Assembly (NCBI RefSeq): GCF_000224515.1
Contig: NZ_AGAF01000174.1
Span: 1-36,954 of the forward strand
Source: Desulfosporosinus sp. OT
GTDB taxonomy: Bacteria; Bacillota; Desulfitobacteriia; Desulfitobacteriales; Desulfitobacteriaceae
DNA: 36,954 bases
Reading direction: 5' to 3'
Shown here: positions 1 to 9,811 of the stretch, piece after piece
Layout of the letters: every line of letters begins with the position of its first letter
Numbering within the stretch: the stretch's first letter is position 1
Program-made: the position numbers and the translations under genes
The notes under the pieces: model-generated
Seen by the model: only the letters and a program-made list of their open reading frames with translations
What the model was told of the DNA's origin: nothing
Databases searched by the model: none

Positions 1-1466
<1,466 letters not shown>

Positions 1467-1500
1467 TTTGAAATTAACTGTTGGCTTATAATATATTTAG

Positions 1501-1548
1501 AAGGGAGTAGGGGCGGTTCTGGCAAGGAAGAACCGTCCCTACTCCCTT
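1501..1548. repeat. 20-bp inverted repeat, REP-like or terminator hairpin
   Basis: Arms at 1501-1520 and 1529-1548 pair along their full 20 bases, with a single G-U, around an 8-base loop. It lies 35 bp after ligA. There is no T-tract, so it is either a factor-assisted terminator or an interspersed palindromic repeat. The arm (core GGGACGGTTC) resembles repeats I associate with Peptococcaceae genomes. That last point is recollection, not something visible in this window. Confidence 0.5.
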
Positions 1549-1706
1549 CCGGACGAAACTGAACGGACTAAAAAACAAGTGGAATTGAAGGATCGCTGGT
1601 TCACAGGAGGAAGGATTGTTAAGGAATTAGCTGACCCACAAACCCTTGCTGTTGCTTAGGCACTGTCAAGGATGAGCTTTAATGTAGAATACTTACATTA
1701 TTGCCG

Positions 1707-1744
1707 AAAAGCCGATTTCTCCATGTTAGAGAAGTCGGCTTTAA
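1707..1744. terminator. Bidirectional terminator hairpin
   Basis: Arms 1707-1721 and 1729-1742 pair over 14 bases with one G-U wobble and carry T-rich flanks on both strands. It lies immediately after the stop of the minus-strand small membrane gene and probably ends that transcript. Confidence 0.6.
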
Positions 1745-1747
1745 TTG

Positions 1748-1960
1748 TTAAGATTTATGTTCAGAGTGTTGAGTTTGTAACTTGATTAGTTCATCTAACT
1801 TTTGCAATAATTCTTTATCAACCAGAGATTTACGTTTAAAATACTTTATTGTACTTATCATTAAATAGATAGCAAATATAAAAAGCATCAAGTAAAAAAG
1901 TAGCGGAAGCAACGCTGCAAATAAAAAAGTGTAATCAAATTGAATTGGATTTCCTCCCAT
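1748..1960 (-). CDS. Small single-pass membrane protein, unknown function
   Basis: A 70-residue protein. It has one strongly hydrophobic segment, roughly residues 11-36 (FLFAALLPLLFYLMLFIFAIYL), followed by a basic stretch (KYFKRKS) and a polar, coiled-coil-like tail (LLQKLDELIKLQ). The positive-inside rule would put the tail in the cytoplasm. The start is supported by a perfect GGAGGTG Shine-Dalgarno 7 bases upstream of the ATG. It is divergent from gatCAB and followed by a hairpin terminator, so it looks like a monocistronic gene. I do not recognise the family. Confidence 0.75.
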   Translation of the reverse strand: MGGNPIQFDYTFLFAALLPLLFYLMLFIFAIYLMISTIKYFKRKSLVDKELLQKLDELIKLQTQHSEHKS

Positions 1961-2038
1961 TTATACGCACCTCCATGTGAAGAAGTATACCATTTTTTCT
2001 TCAGAAAGGTAATAGTAGGGAGCACTTTTTCGTTTTTA

Positions 2039-2067
2039 TTGCCCCTTTCTTCCATATTTGCTATGAT
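2039..2067 (+). promoter_or_regulatory. Sigma-A promoter for gatCAB
   Basis: TTGCCC (2039-2044), a 17-bp spacer, then TATGAT (2062-2067). It lies 42 bp upstream of the gatC start and is the only good promoter in this gap. Confidence 0.65.
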
Positions 2068-2109
2068 AGAGGTTAAAGCAACAAACTATCCAAAGGGAAG
2101 GTGAATAAG

Positions 2110-2400
2110 ATGACAATTTCACGTGAAGACGTTGAATACGTGGCGGCCTTGGCACGTCTGGAGTTAACCGAACAGGAAACTCAGGAATATACCGAACAAC
2201 TTAACTCTATCCTAGGGTATGCGGCGATGTTGGAGAGATTAGACACGAGCGATGTGCAGCCTACAGCTCATGCTGTTCCTCTACACAATGTACTGCGCGA
2301 GGACCAAGTGAAATCCTCGATCAATCATGAAAAAGCTCTTCGAAATGCTCCGGATGGGGAAGAGGGTTTCTTCAGAGTACCGAAAATTAGTCTTACTTAG
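2110..2400 (+). CDS. gatC: Asp-tRNA(Asn)/Glu-tRNA(Gln) amidotransferase subunit C
   Basis: The small scaffold subunit of GatCAB, which stabilises GatA and bridges it to GatB for transamidation of misacylated tRNA. At 96 residues it has the usual GatC length. It shows the family signature of an N-terminal helix ([16 protein letters not shown]), a middle [20 protein letters not shown] and the C-terminal GFFRVPKI motif. I chose the ATG at 2110 over the in-frame GTG at 2101 because AAGGGAAGG sits 7-8 bases before the ATG but abuts the GTG. First gene of a gatC-gatA-gatB operon. Confidence 0.95.
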   Translation: MTISREDVEYVAALARLELTEQETQEYTEQLNSILGYAAMLERLDTSDVQPTAHAVPLHNVLREDQVKSSINHEKALRNAPDGEEGFFRVPKISLT

Positions 2401-2417
2401 AAGGGAGACTGTGGAAG

Positions 2418-3908
2418 TTGGAATCATTGAGTATTGGAAAGTCAGTCAGTGAACTACATGAGCTGCTCGTTAATAAGAACATAAGCGCCACCGAATTGAC
2501 GAAAGCCTACATAGATCGCATCCAGGCAGTGGACCCTGATCTCCAAGCGTATTTAACGGTCTTGGAAGATCAGGCTTTAACTCAAGCTGCTGAGGTTGAC
2601 CAAAGAATTGCCCAAGGAGAAGTCTTAGGGGCTTTAGAAGGAATTCCAATGGCCTTGAAGGATAACATGTGCACGGAAGGCGTTCGCACTAGCTGCGCTT
2701 CAAAGATGCTGGAAAACTTTATCCCACCTTATAATGCAACGGTGACCGACCGTTTGCGGACTGCAGGAACGATTCTGCTCGGCAAAGTTAACATGGATGA
2801 GTTTGCCATGGGTTCTTCGACAGAGAACTCTTATTTCACAAAAACCAGGAACCCCTGGAACTTAGAGTATGTTCCCGGCGGGTCTTCCGGGGGTGCTGCG
2901 GTAGCTGTAGCAGCCGATGAAGCTGCCTTTTCCTTGGGGTCAGATACGGGGGGCTCCATCCGCCAACCGGCTGCCTTCTGCGGGGTGGTTGGAATGAAGC
3001 CAACTTATGGAGCGGTCTCTCGCTATGGCTTGATAGCCTATGCGTCCTCACTCGATCAGATTGGTCCGTTGACCAAAACTGTGCGGGACAATGCCTTGGT
3101 GATGAATGCTATCGCCGGCTACGATCCGCTGGACTCAACATCCGTTCCCCAAGACAAGCCTGACTATACAAAATTCCTGGTCAATGATATTAAAGGTCTG
3201 AAGATTGGGTTTCCCCGGGAGTATTTCGGGGAAGGTATTGATCCGGACGTTGCTCGAGGGATACAAGCCAGCATTCAAACTCTGATCAATTTAGGTGCGG
3301 AAGTCGCCGAATGCTCTTTGCCCCATACAGAGTATGCTATTCCTGCCTATTACCTGATTGCAACAGCTGAAGCCAGTTCAAATCTTGCTCGTTATGATGG
3401 TGTGCGTTATGGATTTCGGGCCGAGGCGGACGATGTCTTAGGTATGTTCAGACAGACCCGGGCGGAAGGGTTTGGGCCAGAAGTAAAACGCAGAATCATG
3501 CTCGGGACCTATGCCTTAAGTTCAGGGTATTATGATGCCTATTATCTCAAAGCGCAAAAGGTCAGAACCCTAATTAAACAGGATTTTGATCGGGCGTTTG
3601 AGAAGTTTGATATTTTACTCTCCCCGGCGGCTCCGACTCCAGCGTTTAAGTTTGGCGAAAAAGTAGCCGACCCCTTAGCCATGTACTTATCAGACATAAC
3701 GACCGTTCCGATTAACTTGGCGGGAATTCCGGCAATTTCTATTCCAGCGGGATTTGTCAATGGTTTACCGATCGGCCTGCAACTTATGGGTAAAGCATTA
3801 GATGAAGGGACGTTATATCGAGCAGCCTATACCTTTGAACAAAATACCCAATATCACACGTTAAAACCGAATCTTGCGCGGGAGGTGCTGACTTGTGGTA
3901 GTCGCTGA
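2418..3908 (+). CDS. gatA: Asp/Glu-tRNA amidotransferase subunit A (amidase)
   Basis: Glutaminase subunit of GatCAB: it hydrolyses glutamine and sends ammonia to GatB. It belongs to the amidase-signature family, and the Ser-cisSer-Lys triad is visible: Lys81 (MALKDN), Ser156 in the GGSSGG motif and Ser180 (DTGGSIRQP). These are spaced as in known GatA. Full length at 496 residues. It starts at TTG 2418, preceded by AGGGAGA with normal spacing, 17 bp after gatC. Its stop overlaps the gatB start by 14 bp, which implies translational coupling. Confidence 0.97.
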   Translation: MESLSIGKSVSELHELLVNKNISATELTKAYIDRIQAVDPDLQAYLTVLEDQALTQAAEVDQRIAQGEVLGALEGIPMALKDNMCTEGVRTSCASKMLENFIPPYNATVTDRLRTAGTILLGKVNMDEFAMGSSTENSYFTKTRNPWNLEYVPGGSSGGAAVAVAADEAAFSLGSDTGGSIRQPAAFCGVVGMKPTYGAVSRYGLIAYASSLDQIGPLTKTVRDNALVMNAIAGYDPLDSTSVPQDKPDYTKFLVNDIKGLKIGFPREYFGEGIDPDVARGIQASIQTLINLGAEVAECSLPHTEYAIPAYYLIATAEASSNLARYDGVRYGFRAEADDVLGMFRQTRAEGFGPEVKRRIMLGTYALSSGYYDAYYLKAQKVRTLIKQDFDRAFEKFDILLSPAAPTPAFKFGEKVADPLAMYLSDITTVPINLAGIPAISIPAGFVNGLPIGLQLMGKALDEGTLYRAAYTFEQNTQYHTLKPNLAREVLTCGSR

Positions 3909-5346
3909 TAAATATGAAATGGTCTGTGGGCTGGAGGTTCATGTTGAGCTCCAAACCAAGACGAAGATTTTCTGTGGTTGTACAACCGAGTTTGGGGGAG
4001 AACAAAATACGCATGTTTGCCCGGTGTGTCTGGGGATGCCCGGAGCACTCCCGGTTCTTAACCGTGAAGTTGTAAATTATGCAATTAAAGCCGGTTTGGC
4101 TTTAGATTGTGAAATCGCCGAATTTTCTAAGTTTGACCGTAAGAACTACTTTTACCCGGATTTATCTAAAAATTATCAGACGTCTCAATTTGATTTACCC
4201 ATTTGTATTAAGGGTGGACTGGAGATAGAGGTCGAGGGGGATAAAAAGTGGATCGGGATCACTAGAGCCCACATGGAAGAAGATGCCGGTAAGCTCGTTC
4301 ATAGCGGAGAAACCATCACCACATCGAACGAGTCCTCGGTTGACTATAATCGAGCTGGGGTACCGCTTTTGGAAATCGTCTCTGAACCCGATATGCGGTC
4401 GATTCCGGAGGTTCTGGCCTACCTTGAGAAATTGGTGCAGATTCTGGAATACACGGAAGTATCGGATTGCCGTTTAGAGCAAGGCTCAGTACGCTTTGAT
4501 GTTAATGTTTCGCTGCGGCCGATCGGAGCGACAACCTTGGGTACTCGAACGGAAACAAAAAATTTAAATTCCTTCAGTTCTGTTCGCCGCTGCATGGAGT
4601 ATGAAGTGGCCCGGCAAGCCCGAGTGTTGGAGGCGGGTGAAAAGGTAGTTCAAGAGACACGCACCTGGGATGAGGGCCAGGGGATCACCTTATCCCTTCG
4701 TTCTAAAGAAGAGGCGCATGACTATCGATATTTCCCGGAACCTGATCTGGTTCCACTGGTTATTGACCGGGAATGGGTGGAGAAAATTCGTAAAACCCTG
4801 CCCGAGTTGCCGGCGGCACGTCGAGCCCGGCTGCAAACATTGGGGCTGTCAGCCTATGATGCAGGCGTCATCACCCAAGCGAAAGACATGGCGGACTTCT
4901 TTGATGCCGCTTTGTCCTGCGGTGGGGATGCTAAGACCTTGGCGAACTGGGTTATGGGCGACTTTACTCGTTTATTGAACACGAATCAGTGCAGTGTGGC
5001 CGATTCTCCGATTTCAGCTAAACAATTGGCGGAACTCCTGACACTCATAGATAAAGGAACCCTTAGCGGTAAGATTGCCAAAAGTGTTCTCGAACAAATG
5101 TATAGTACAAGTAAAGATCCCAGCAGAATTGTCAAGGAAAAAGGGCTCGCCCAAATTAGTGACGAAGGTGCGCTGCTAGGAATTATTGACGGCGTAATTG
5201 CCGCCAATCCCCAATCCGTAGAGGATTACCGAGCAGGCAAAGATCGGGCGATCGGTTTCCTCGTCGGGCAAATCATGAAGGCAACCAAGGGGCAGGCTAA
5301 TCCGGGTCTGGTCAATCAACTGCTAAAGGAAAAATTATCATCATAA
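3895..5346 (+). CDS. gatB: Asp/Glu-tRNA amidotransferase subunit B
   Basis: tRNA-binding and kinase/transamidase subunit of GatCAB. It starts at GTG 3895, inside gatA. The N-terminal cradle domain begins [15 protein letters not shown], with the zinc-type cysteines FCGC...CPVC shortly after. The conserved [12 protein letters not shown] and [16 protein letters not shown] motifs follow. The last ~100 residues are the helical tail domain ([27 protein letters not shown]). Full length at 483 residues. There is no simple T-tailed terminator right after it; a palindromic element begins 3 bp past the stop. Confidence 0.97.
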   Translation: MVVADKYEMVCGLEVHVELQTKTKIFCGCTTEFGGEQNTHVCPVCLGMPGALPVLNREVVNYAIKAGLALDCEIAEFSKFDRKNYFYPDLSKNYQTSQFDLPICIKGGLEIEVEGDKKWIGITRAHMEEDAGKLVHSGETITTSNESSVDYNRAGVPLLEIVSEPDMRSIPEVLAYLEKLVQILEYTEVSDCRLEQGSVRFDVNVSLRPIGATTLGTRTETKNLNSFSSVRRCMEYEVARQARVLEAGEKVVQETRTWDEGQGITLSLRSKEEAHDYRYFPEPDLVPLVIDREWVEKIRKTLPELPAARRARLQTLGLSAYDAGVITQAKDMADFFDAALSCGGDAKTLANWVMGDFTRLLNTNQCSVADSPISAKQLAELLTLIDKGTLSGKIAKSVLEQMYSTSKDPSRIVKEKGLAQISDEGALLGIIDGVIAANPQSVEDYRAGKDRAIGFLVGQIMKATKGQANPGLVNQLLKEKLSS

Positions 5347-5349
5347 AGT

Positions 5350-5497
5350 GGGCTGTTGCAAAATGAATTTGCAAGAGCAAATGCACAAACCAATAGCCCC
5401 GCAAGCAGGAAAATGCGTCTTGATTAGGCTTAATAAGCCATTTCAAGGCGTATTTTTTGTGCACTATATTTCTGCGCACCTATTTTGCAACAGTCCC
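5350..5497. repeat. MITE-like element with terminal inverted repeats
   Basis: The left end GGGCTGTTGCAAAAT (5350-5364) is matched by ATTTTGCAACAGTCCC (5482-5497) in inverted orientation with one mismatch. The 148-bp interior is itself folded. GCACAAA pairs with TTTGTGC. A central stem (near 5412-5454) pairs AAAATGCGTCTTGA with a complementary right arm, closed by GGCTT/AAGCC. It encodes no transposase. GGGCTGTTGCAAA-type ends are common on insertion sequences, so a non-autonomous IS derivative is likely. It may also end the gatB transcript. Confidence 0.65.
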
Positions 5498-5670
5498 TAT
5501 TTTATTTCATTTCATCTCGTTACAGGAGAATAACTAATCTTTTGTTAACTAAGTATACTGTATAAGGAAATGGGCTAGCTTCAAACTTTAAAGGTATTAT
5601 GCTAGTATAAGAAGGATATAATCTAAGCGGTACAATAAACTTCTGAGTTAAAGATGAGGGGTGAGTCTGT

Positions 5671-6801
5671 TTGAGACATTTAACGATTGTGGATACCACC
5701 TTGCGTGATGGGGAACAAACGGCTGGTGTTGTTTTTTCGAATCAAGAAAAAATGCGCATCGCCCGGTTGCTTGATGAATTAGGTGTTCAGCAAATCGAAG
5801 CTGGGGTTGCGGTCATGGGCGGCGATGAAAAGCGGGCCATTAGTGATATTGTTAAATTGGGTTTAAAAGCAAGTATTATGGGTTGGAATCGAGCGGTAAT
5901 TTCCGATATTGAGGCCTCACTGGCCTGTGGTGTGGATGCAGTGGCAATCTCTATTTCCACTTCGGACATTCATATTGAACATAAGCTCTTGACTACTCGT
6001 GAGGATGTTTTGGAACGGATGATCAAAGCAACAACGTTTGCTAAACGCGAAGGGATGTATATTTCCGTCAATGCAGAAGATGCTTCCCGATCCGATATGG
6101 AATTTTTGGTGCAGTTTGCCAAAGAAGCTAAAAAAGCGGGGGCAAATCGTCTGCGCTATTGTGATACCGTAGGAATCCTCGATCCATTCAAAACGTATGA
6201 TAATATTAGAACGCTGATTGAAAAATCGGGTATAGACGTCGAAATGCATACCCATGATGATTTTGGAATGGCAACCGCTAATGCACTAGCCGGAGTTAAA
6301 GCCGGAGCGTCGCATGTTGGCGTGACGGTGAATGGGTTGGGCGAACGGGCCGGTAATGCAGCTTTAGAAGAAGTGGTGATGGCCTTAAAACATCTACTCG
6401 ATACAGATTTATCGTTTGCGACGGAACGTTTTGTAGAAGTGTCTGAATATGTCGCCCGGGCTTCGGGTCGGATGCTGCCCCCTTGGAAGTCGATTGTAGG
6501 CAGTAATATGTTTGCCCATGAATCAGGAATTCACGCCGATGGAGCATTAAAGAACCCTCGAACATATGAAGCATTCAGTCCTGAAGATGTAGGGCTTGAA
6601 CGGCAGATCGTCATCGGAAAGCACTCGGGAACGGCATCTATTAAGGCAAAATTCCGAAATGAATATGGAAAAGAAATTAATGACGAAGATGCGGCAGAAA
6701 TGTTGGCACGGGTTAGAGCGTTAGCCGTCGACATGAAGCGTTCACTCTTTGACAAAGAACTGGTTTACATTTATGAAGATATGCTAAAACAACACAAATA
6801 G
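5671..6801 (+). CDS. nifV: Homocitrate synthase, NifV/AksA type
   Basis: A DRE-TIM metallolyase that condenses 2-oxoglutarate with acetyl-CoA. It shows DTTLRDGEQTAGV at residues 8-20 (family VDTTLRDGEQ), the metal-binding HxH (H193/H195 in EMHTHDDFG), and NGLGERAGNAALEE near residue 225, followed by FAHESGIHADGALKNP, which homocitrate and isopropylmalate synthases also carry. At 376 residues it lacks the C-terminal LeuA regulatory domain, as in NifV. It starts at TTG 5671 behind GAGGGGTG. No nif genes are in the window, so supply of homocitrate to a distant nitrogenase is inference. Isopropylmalate-like or AksA activity is the alternative. Confidence 0.85.
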   Translation: MRHLTIVDTTLRDGEQTAGVVFSNQEKMRIARLLDELGVQQIEAGVAVMGGDEKRAISDIVKLGLKASIMGWNRAVISDIEASLACGVDAVAISISTSDIHIEHKLLTTREDVLERMIKATTFAKREGMYISVNAEDASRSDMEFLVQFAKEAKKAGANRLRYCDTVGILDPFKTYDNIRTLIEKSGIDVEMHTHDDFGMATANALAGVKAGASHVGVTVNGLGERAGNAALEEVVMALKHLLDTDLSFATERFVEVSEYVARASGRMLPPWKSIVGSNMFAHESGIHADGALKNPRTYEAFSPEDVGLERQIVIGKHSGTASIKAKFRNEYGKEINDEDAAEMLARVRALAVDMKRSLFDKELVYIYEDMLKQHK

Positions 6802-6819
6802 AAGAAACATTCAGAATCT

Positions 6820-6848
6820 AAAAAAGCGGCTTGCGCCGCTTTTTTTTC
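6820..6848 (+). terminator. Rho-independent terminator after nifV
   Basis: AAAAAAGCGGC, a short loop, then GCCGC followed by a run of T. A textbook intrinsic terminator 19 bp after the nifV stop. Confidence 0.9.
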
Positions 6849-7196
6849 TAGGCAGAAGTATAACTTTTGCCCCATATTTCTGAAGGTCTCTTGTCGTCAA
6901 CCTTGGCTATGCTCTAATCTCAAACCGCCTGTTCTAGTCATGGCTACCGGACACTAGGCAGCCATTCGTGGCCAGTTCATAAATACAACTATAGTAGCGC
7001 TTGCTCCTATGGCTGATACCAGCCATGTTTTTGAAAAATTATATAAGTGTGTGTATACCTAAGCAGGCTTTTGGGATTATACCAAAATCCTGCTTTTATG
7101 ACGTGAGTGTCAACTTATTTGTACATGTATCTGAAAGTTGACATGATTCTGAAAACTGGAACTCTAAAGCGGATTGGGAGTTTTACTGATAAATGG
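6849..7196. other. Long non-coding gap between nifV and the CoA-transferase
   Basis: No ORF here has a ribosome binding site or family character. It holds a stem-loop at 7061-7097, where AAGCAGG-TTTTGG pairs with CCAAAA-CCTGCTT followed by TTTT. That looks like an orphan terminator. A small inverted repeat of TCAACTT and AAGTTGA lies near 7110-7142. The rest is unremarkable and may be a relic of a lost gene. Confidence 0.5.
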
Positions 7197-7214
7197 TGTA
7201 CACATCAGTGTACA
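7197..7214. promoter_or_regulatory. Palindromic upstream activator site
   Basis: TGTACAC-ATCA-GTGTACA is a perfect 7-bp inverted repeat. It lies about 97 bp upstream of the -24 element of the sigma-54 promoter, a typical position for an enhancer-binding-protein site. The cognate activator is not in the window. Confidence 0.55.
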
Positions 7215-7310
7215 AATTTCGAGTATGGTCAGTTTAGAAATTAACAATGGCAATCGTGCAAAGGCTTGGCATTAGCTCAATTCAAGATTCTGAATCTCCC
7301 GAATATTGAT

Positions 7311-7326
7311 TGGCATGGTAATTGCA
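7311..7326 (+). promoter_or_regulatory. Sigma-54 (-24/-12) promoter
   Basis: TGGCATG-N4-TTGCA fits the RpoN consensus TGGCACG-N4-TTGCW at all but one position with exact spacing. It would start transcription near 7338 and give a ~240-nt leader before the CoA-transferase. That leader contains a strong AAGGAGG with a 14-codon ORF (GTG at 7399). Confidence 0.7.
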
Positions 7327-7577
7327 AGATAATTCAGTACATTCGGAATCTCGTAAATTCATAGTGTCTCTAATCCCAACCTTAAAAGGAGGTTTAAGTG
7401 TATAGGCAACAATGGTGGCTCACTTATAACAAAATAAAATAGTAATGCCTCAATGCTTCGGGGATTAGTGACGAGATTGCTGCCGTTGCCTTCATGCCTG
7501 AACTGATAGGAGTAGAGAAGAACATAGTTTGGATTTTAGAAGAGAAAAAAGTTAGGAAAGAAAAAGGGGATGTAGTA

Positions 7578-8903
7578 ATGAATAGAGACGAGTATCTTAA
7601 GAAGTGTGTCACAGCCGACGTAGCCGTGAAAGTGATCCGGAGTGGAGATTGGGTAGAGTATGCTTGGGCTGCAAGCAGCCCACTTCTGTTAGGGGAAGCT
7701 ATAGCTCGGCGTAAAGACGAACTTCATAACGTAAACTTGCGCGGAGGAGTTATGTTGACACCTTTGCCTTTTGTGGACTGTGATCCTGAGCGAGAACATT
7801 TTACTTGGAATAGCTGGCATATGGGCGGAGGCGAACGGAAATTGGCCCAAAAGGGTCTAGCCTATTACATTCCTATCAAATATTCTGAGGTGCCTCGATA
7901 CATTCGTGAAAATTTGCAGACAGATGTTGTAGCCATTCAAGTGGCTCCAATGGACGAACATGGCTATTTCAGCTTTGGGGTATCAGTATCTCACTATGCA
8001 GCAGCGATTGAAAAAGCGCGAGCTGTTATTGTTGAGGTCAATGAAGATATGCCTAGGGCCCATGGTGGGTATGACAATACCGTTCATATTTCTAAGGTGG
8101 ACTATGTAGTTGAGGGAGGCCACAGAGGGCTCCCAGTATTACCCTCGGCCCCTGCATCTGAAATCGATAAACAAATTGCGGAGTACGTATTGCCTGAGAT
8201 TCATGACGGGTCATGTATTCAATTGGGAATCGGCGGAATGCCGAATGCCTTAGGAAAAATGATTGCTCAATCGGATCTCAAGGACCTGGGGATTCATACG
8301 GAGATGTTGGTCGATGGGTTTGTGGATATGGCGGAAGCAGGAAAAGTTACCGGACTTAACAAAAAATTAGACCGAGGCCGGATGGTTTATGCCTTTGCTG
8401 CTGGAACCCAGAAACTCTATGATTTTATTCGTGATAACCCTTCATTAGCAGCGTACCCTGTTGATTATACGAATCATCCGTTTATTGCTTCCCAAAATGA
8501 CCAATTGATTTCAATTAACAGTGCCTTAGAAATTGACCTTTCTGGCCAAGTTTGTTCTGAAACTGCTGGCCCTAATATTATTAGTGGTGCCGGTGGCCAA
8601 CTTGACTTTGTGGAAGGAGCCTACAATTCTAAAGGGGGCAAAAGCTTTATCTGCCTACCTTCCACCTTTACAGATAAACAAGGGAAAGTTCACTCCCGCA
8701 TTAAAGCAGTTATGACGTTAGGCTCAGTGATTACCGATACGCGGACGACCGTTCAGTTTGTCGTTACAGAGTATGGCAAGGTCAACCTTAAAGGACTGTC
8801 GTCATGGCAACGTGCTGAGGCTTTGATTTCAATTGCTCATCCTGACTTCCAGCAAGATCTAATCGACGAAGCCAAAAAAATGAAAATATGGGTTAAGAAA
8901 TAA
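7578..8903 (+). CDS. Acetyl-CoA hydrolase/transferase family CoA-transferase (4-hydroxybutyrate/butyrate type)
   Basis: Moves CoA between acyl-CoA and a free acid such as acetate through a glutamyl-CoA thioester. At 441 residues it has the size of the Cat1/AbfT group. The VNEDMPRAHG motif (residues 154-163) and QLGIGGMPNALG precede GIHTEMLVDGFVDMAEAG, whose Glu242 aligns with the catalytic glutamate of AbfT-type enzymes. The chosen start is ATG 7578, preceded by AAAAGGGG. An in-frame upstream ATG at 7494 has no ribosome binding site and adds a lysine-rich, unconserved-looking stretch. It is followed by a terminator and preceded by a sigma-54 promoter. The natural acyl substrate cannot be read from the sequence. 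Confidence 0.88.
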   Translation: MNRDEYLKKCVTADVAVKVIRSGDWVEYAWAASSPLLLGEAIARRKDELHNVNLRGGVMLTPLPFVDCDPEREHFTWNSWHMGGGERKLAQKGLAYYIPIKYSEVPRYIRENLQTDVVAIQVAPMDEHGYFSFGVSVSHYAAAIEKARAVIVEVNEDMPRAHGGYDNTVHISKVDYVVEGGHRGLPVLPSAPASEIDKQIAEYVLPEIHDGSCIQLGIGGMPNALGKMIAQSDLKDLGIHTEMLVDGFVDMAEAGKVTGLNKKLDRGRMVYAFAAGTQKLYDFIRDNPSLAAYPVDYTNHPFIASQNDQLISINSALEIDLSGQVCSETAGPNIISGAGGQLDFVEGAYNSKGGKSFICLPSTFTDKQGKVHSRIKAVMTLGSVITDTRTTVQFVVTEYGKVNLKGLSSWQRAEALISIAHPDFQQDLIDEAKKMKIWVKK

Positions 8904-8947
8904 AGTTTTTATTCCATAAGCGTCATTCCTTTTGGAGTGGGACAGGT

Positions 8948-8987
8948 AAGAAGGGTGTCTCGATATCATCGAGCCCTTTCTTTTTTT
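8948..8987 (+). terminator. Terminator after the CoA-transferase
   Basis: AAGAAGGG-CTCGAT pairs with ATCGAG-CCTTTCTT around ATC, followed by seven or more T residues. Confidence 0.85.
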
Positions 8988-8994
8988 GTCTTTA

Positions 8995-9023
8995 TGGACA
9001 ATGTATGTTTAACCCGTTAGAAT
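8995..9023 (+). promoter_or_regulatory. Sigma-A promoter for the CPBP-rlmD operon
   Basis: TGGACA (8995-9000), a 17-bp spacer, TAGAAT (9018-9023), just past the previous terminator and 60 bp before the CPBP gene. Confidence 0.6.
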
Positions 9024-9082
9024 TGATAAAGGAAGGGAAGGTTTGGCGCATTTTGAAAAGTTAAAGATAGAGGATGAATGAG

Positions 9083-9790
9083 ATGGGTAAAAAAAATCAG
9101 CTGCGGATTCCGCGACGACAACCGGTCTGGAATATCTGGCAAGGGCTGTTTCTAATTGCCCTTGTGACGCTAATTGAATTTCCACTCGGATGGCTGGAAA
9201 CTCCGAAAGATTTAGATTCGCTGCATGGAATACTCCACTTTGTTGGGGTTGGCGTAGGAGATGTGCTAATTTATTTCGTTGTAATCGGGATGTTTTTGCG
9301 CCTTATACGCCGGCCTTTTTCAGACCTGGGGTTTGTTAAGCCGCTGAAACGATATGTCATATTAGGATTCGTAGTCGGGGCAGTATTATTTGTGGTTATC
9401 GGTTTTTTAGGAAGCATATTGACGCAATTGCTAGGAATTCCAGCTCCGCAGAGTTTTGCTGTAGCGGTAAAAGGGGTAGACTATCAGTGGGAATTTTTCC
9501 TCCTGACTGCGCTAGGTGGAATTGTGGCTCCAATAAAAGAAGAGATGCTTTTTCGTGGCTTAATCTACCCACCGCTTCGTCAAACCCTGGGCAAAGGTAA
9601 AGGAATGCTGCTGACAGGAATGTTCTTTGCAACGCTGCATTTTGATATGGTGCGGTTTTTACCATTGTTTATTGGCGGGGTCGTACTCACTTGGGTATAC
9701 CAACGCTCCTCAAGTATTTGGCCATCTATTATTGCCCACGGGACTTGGAATACTTTAATGGCGATAGCGCTATGGATTCAGCGCTCGTAA
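9083..9790 (+). CDS. CPBP family intramembrane glutamic protease
   Basis: A multi-pass membrane protein of the CAAX-protease/bacteriocin-processing family (Rce1-like). The catalytic signature is complete: EExxxR (E153, E154, R158 in IKEEMLFRGL), then H186 (FATLHFD) and the last conserved HxxxN (H219-N223 in AHGTWN). Hydrophobic segments flank these motifs. ATG 9083 is preferred because AGAGG lies 9 bases upstream; the ATG at 9074 directly abuts it. The methyltransferase gene follows after a 21-bp gap, so the two are probably co-transcribed. The substrate is unknown, with prenyl-protein-like or peptide processing the known family roles. Confidence 0.87.
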   Translation: MGKKNQLRIPRRQPVWNIWQGLFLIALVTLIEFPLGWLETPKDLDSLHGILHFVGVGVGDVLIYFVVIGMFLRLIRRPFSDLGFVKPLKRYVILGFVVGAVLFVVIGFLGSILTQLLGIPAPQSFAVAVKGVDYQWEFFLLTALGGIVAPIKEEMLFRGLIYPPLRQTLGKGKGMLLTGMFFATLHFDMVRFLPLFIGGVVLTWVYQRSSSIWPSIIAHGTWNTLMAIALWIQRS

Positions 9791-9811
9791 TTGTTTAAGA
9801 AGGAGATTTTT

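Noticed and set aside
5348-5533. 61-codon ORF after gatB
   Set aside because: It lies wholly inside and across the MITE-like palindrome, with no independent coding signal.
7424-7577. N-terminal extension of the CoA-transferase from ATG 7494
   Set aside because: No ribosome binding site, Lys/Glu-rich unconserved-looking sequence, while ATG 7578 has AAAAGGGG at proper spacing and a normal family N-terminus.
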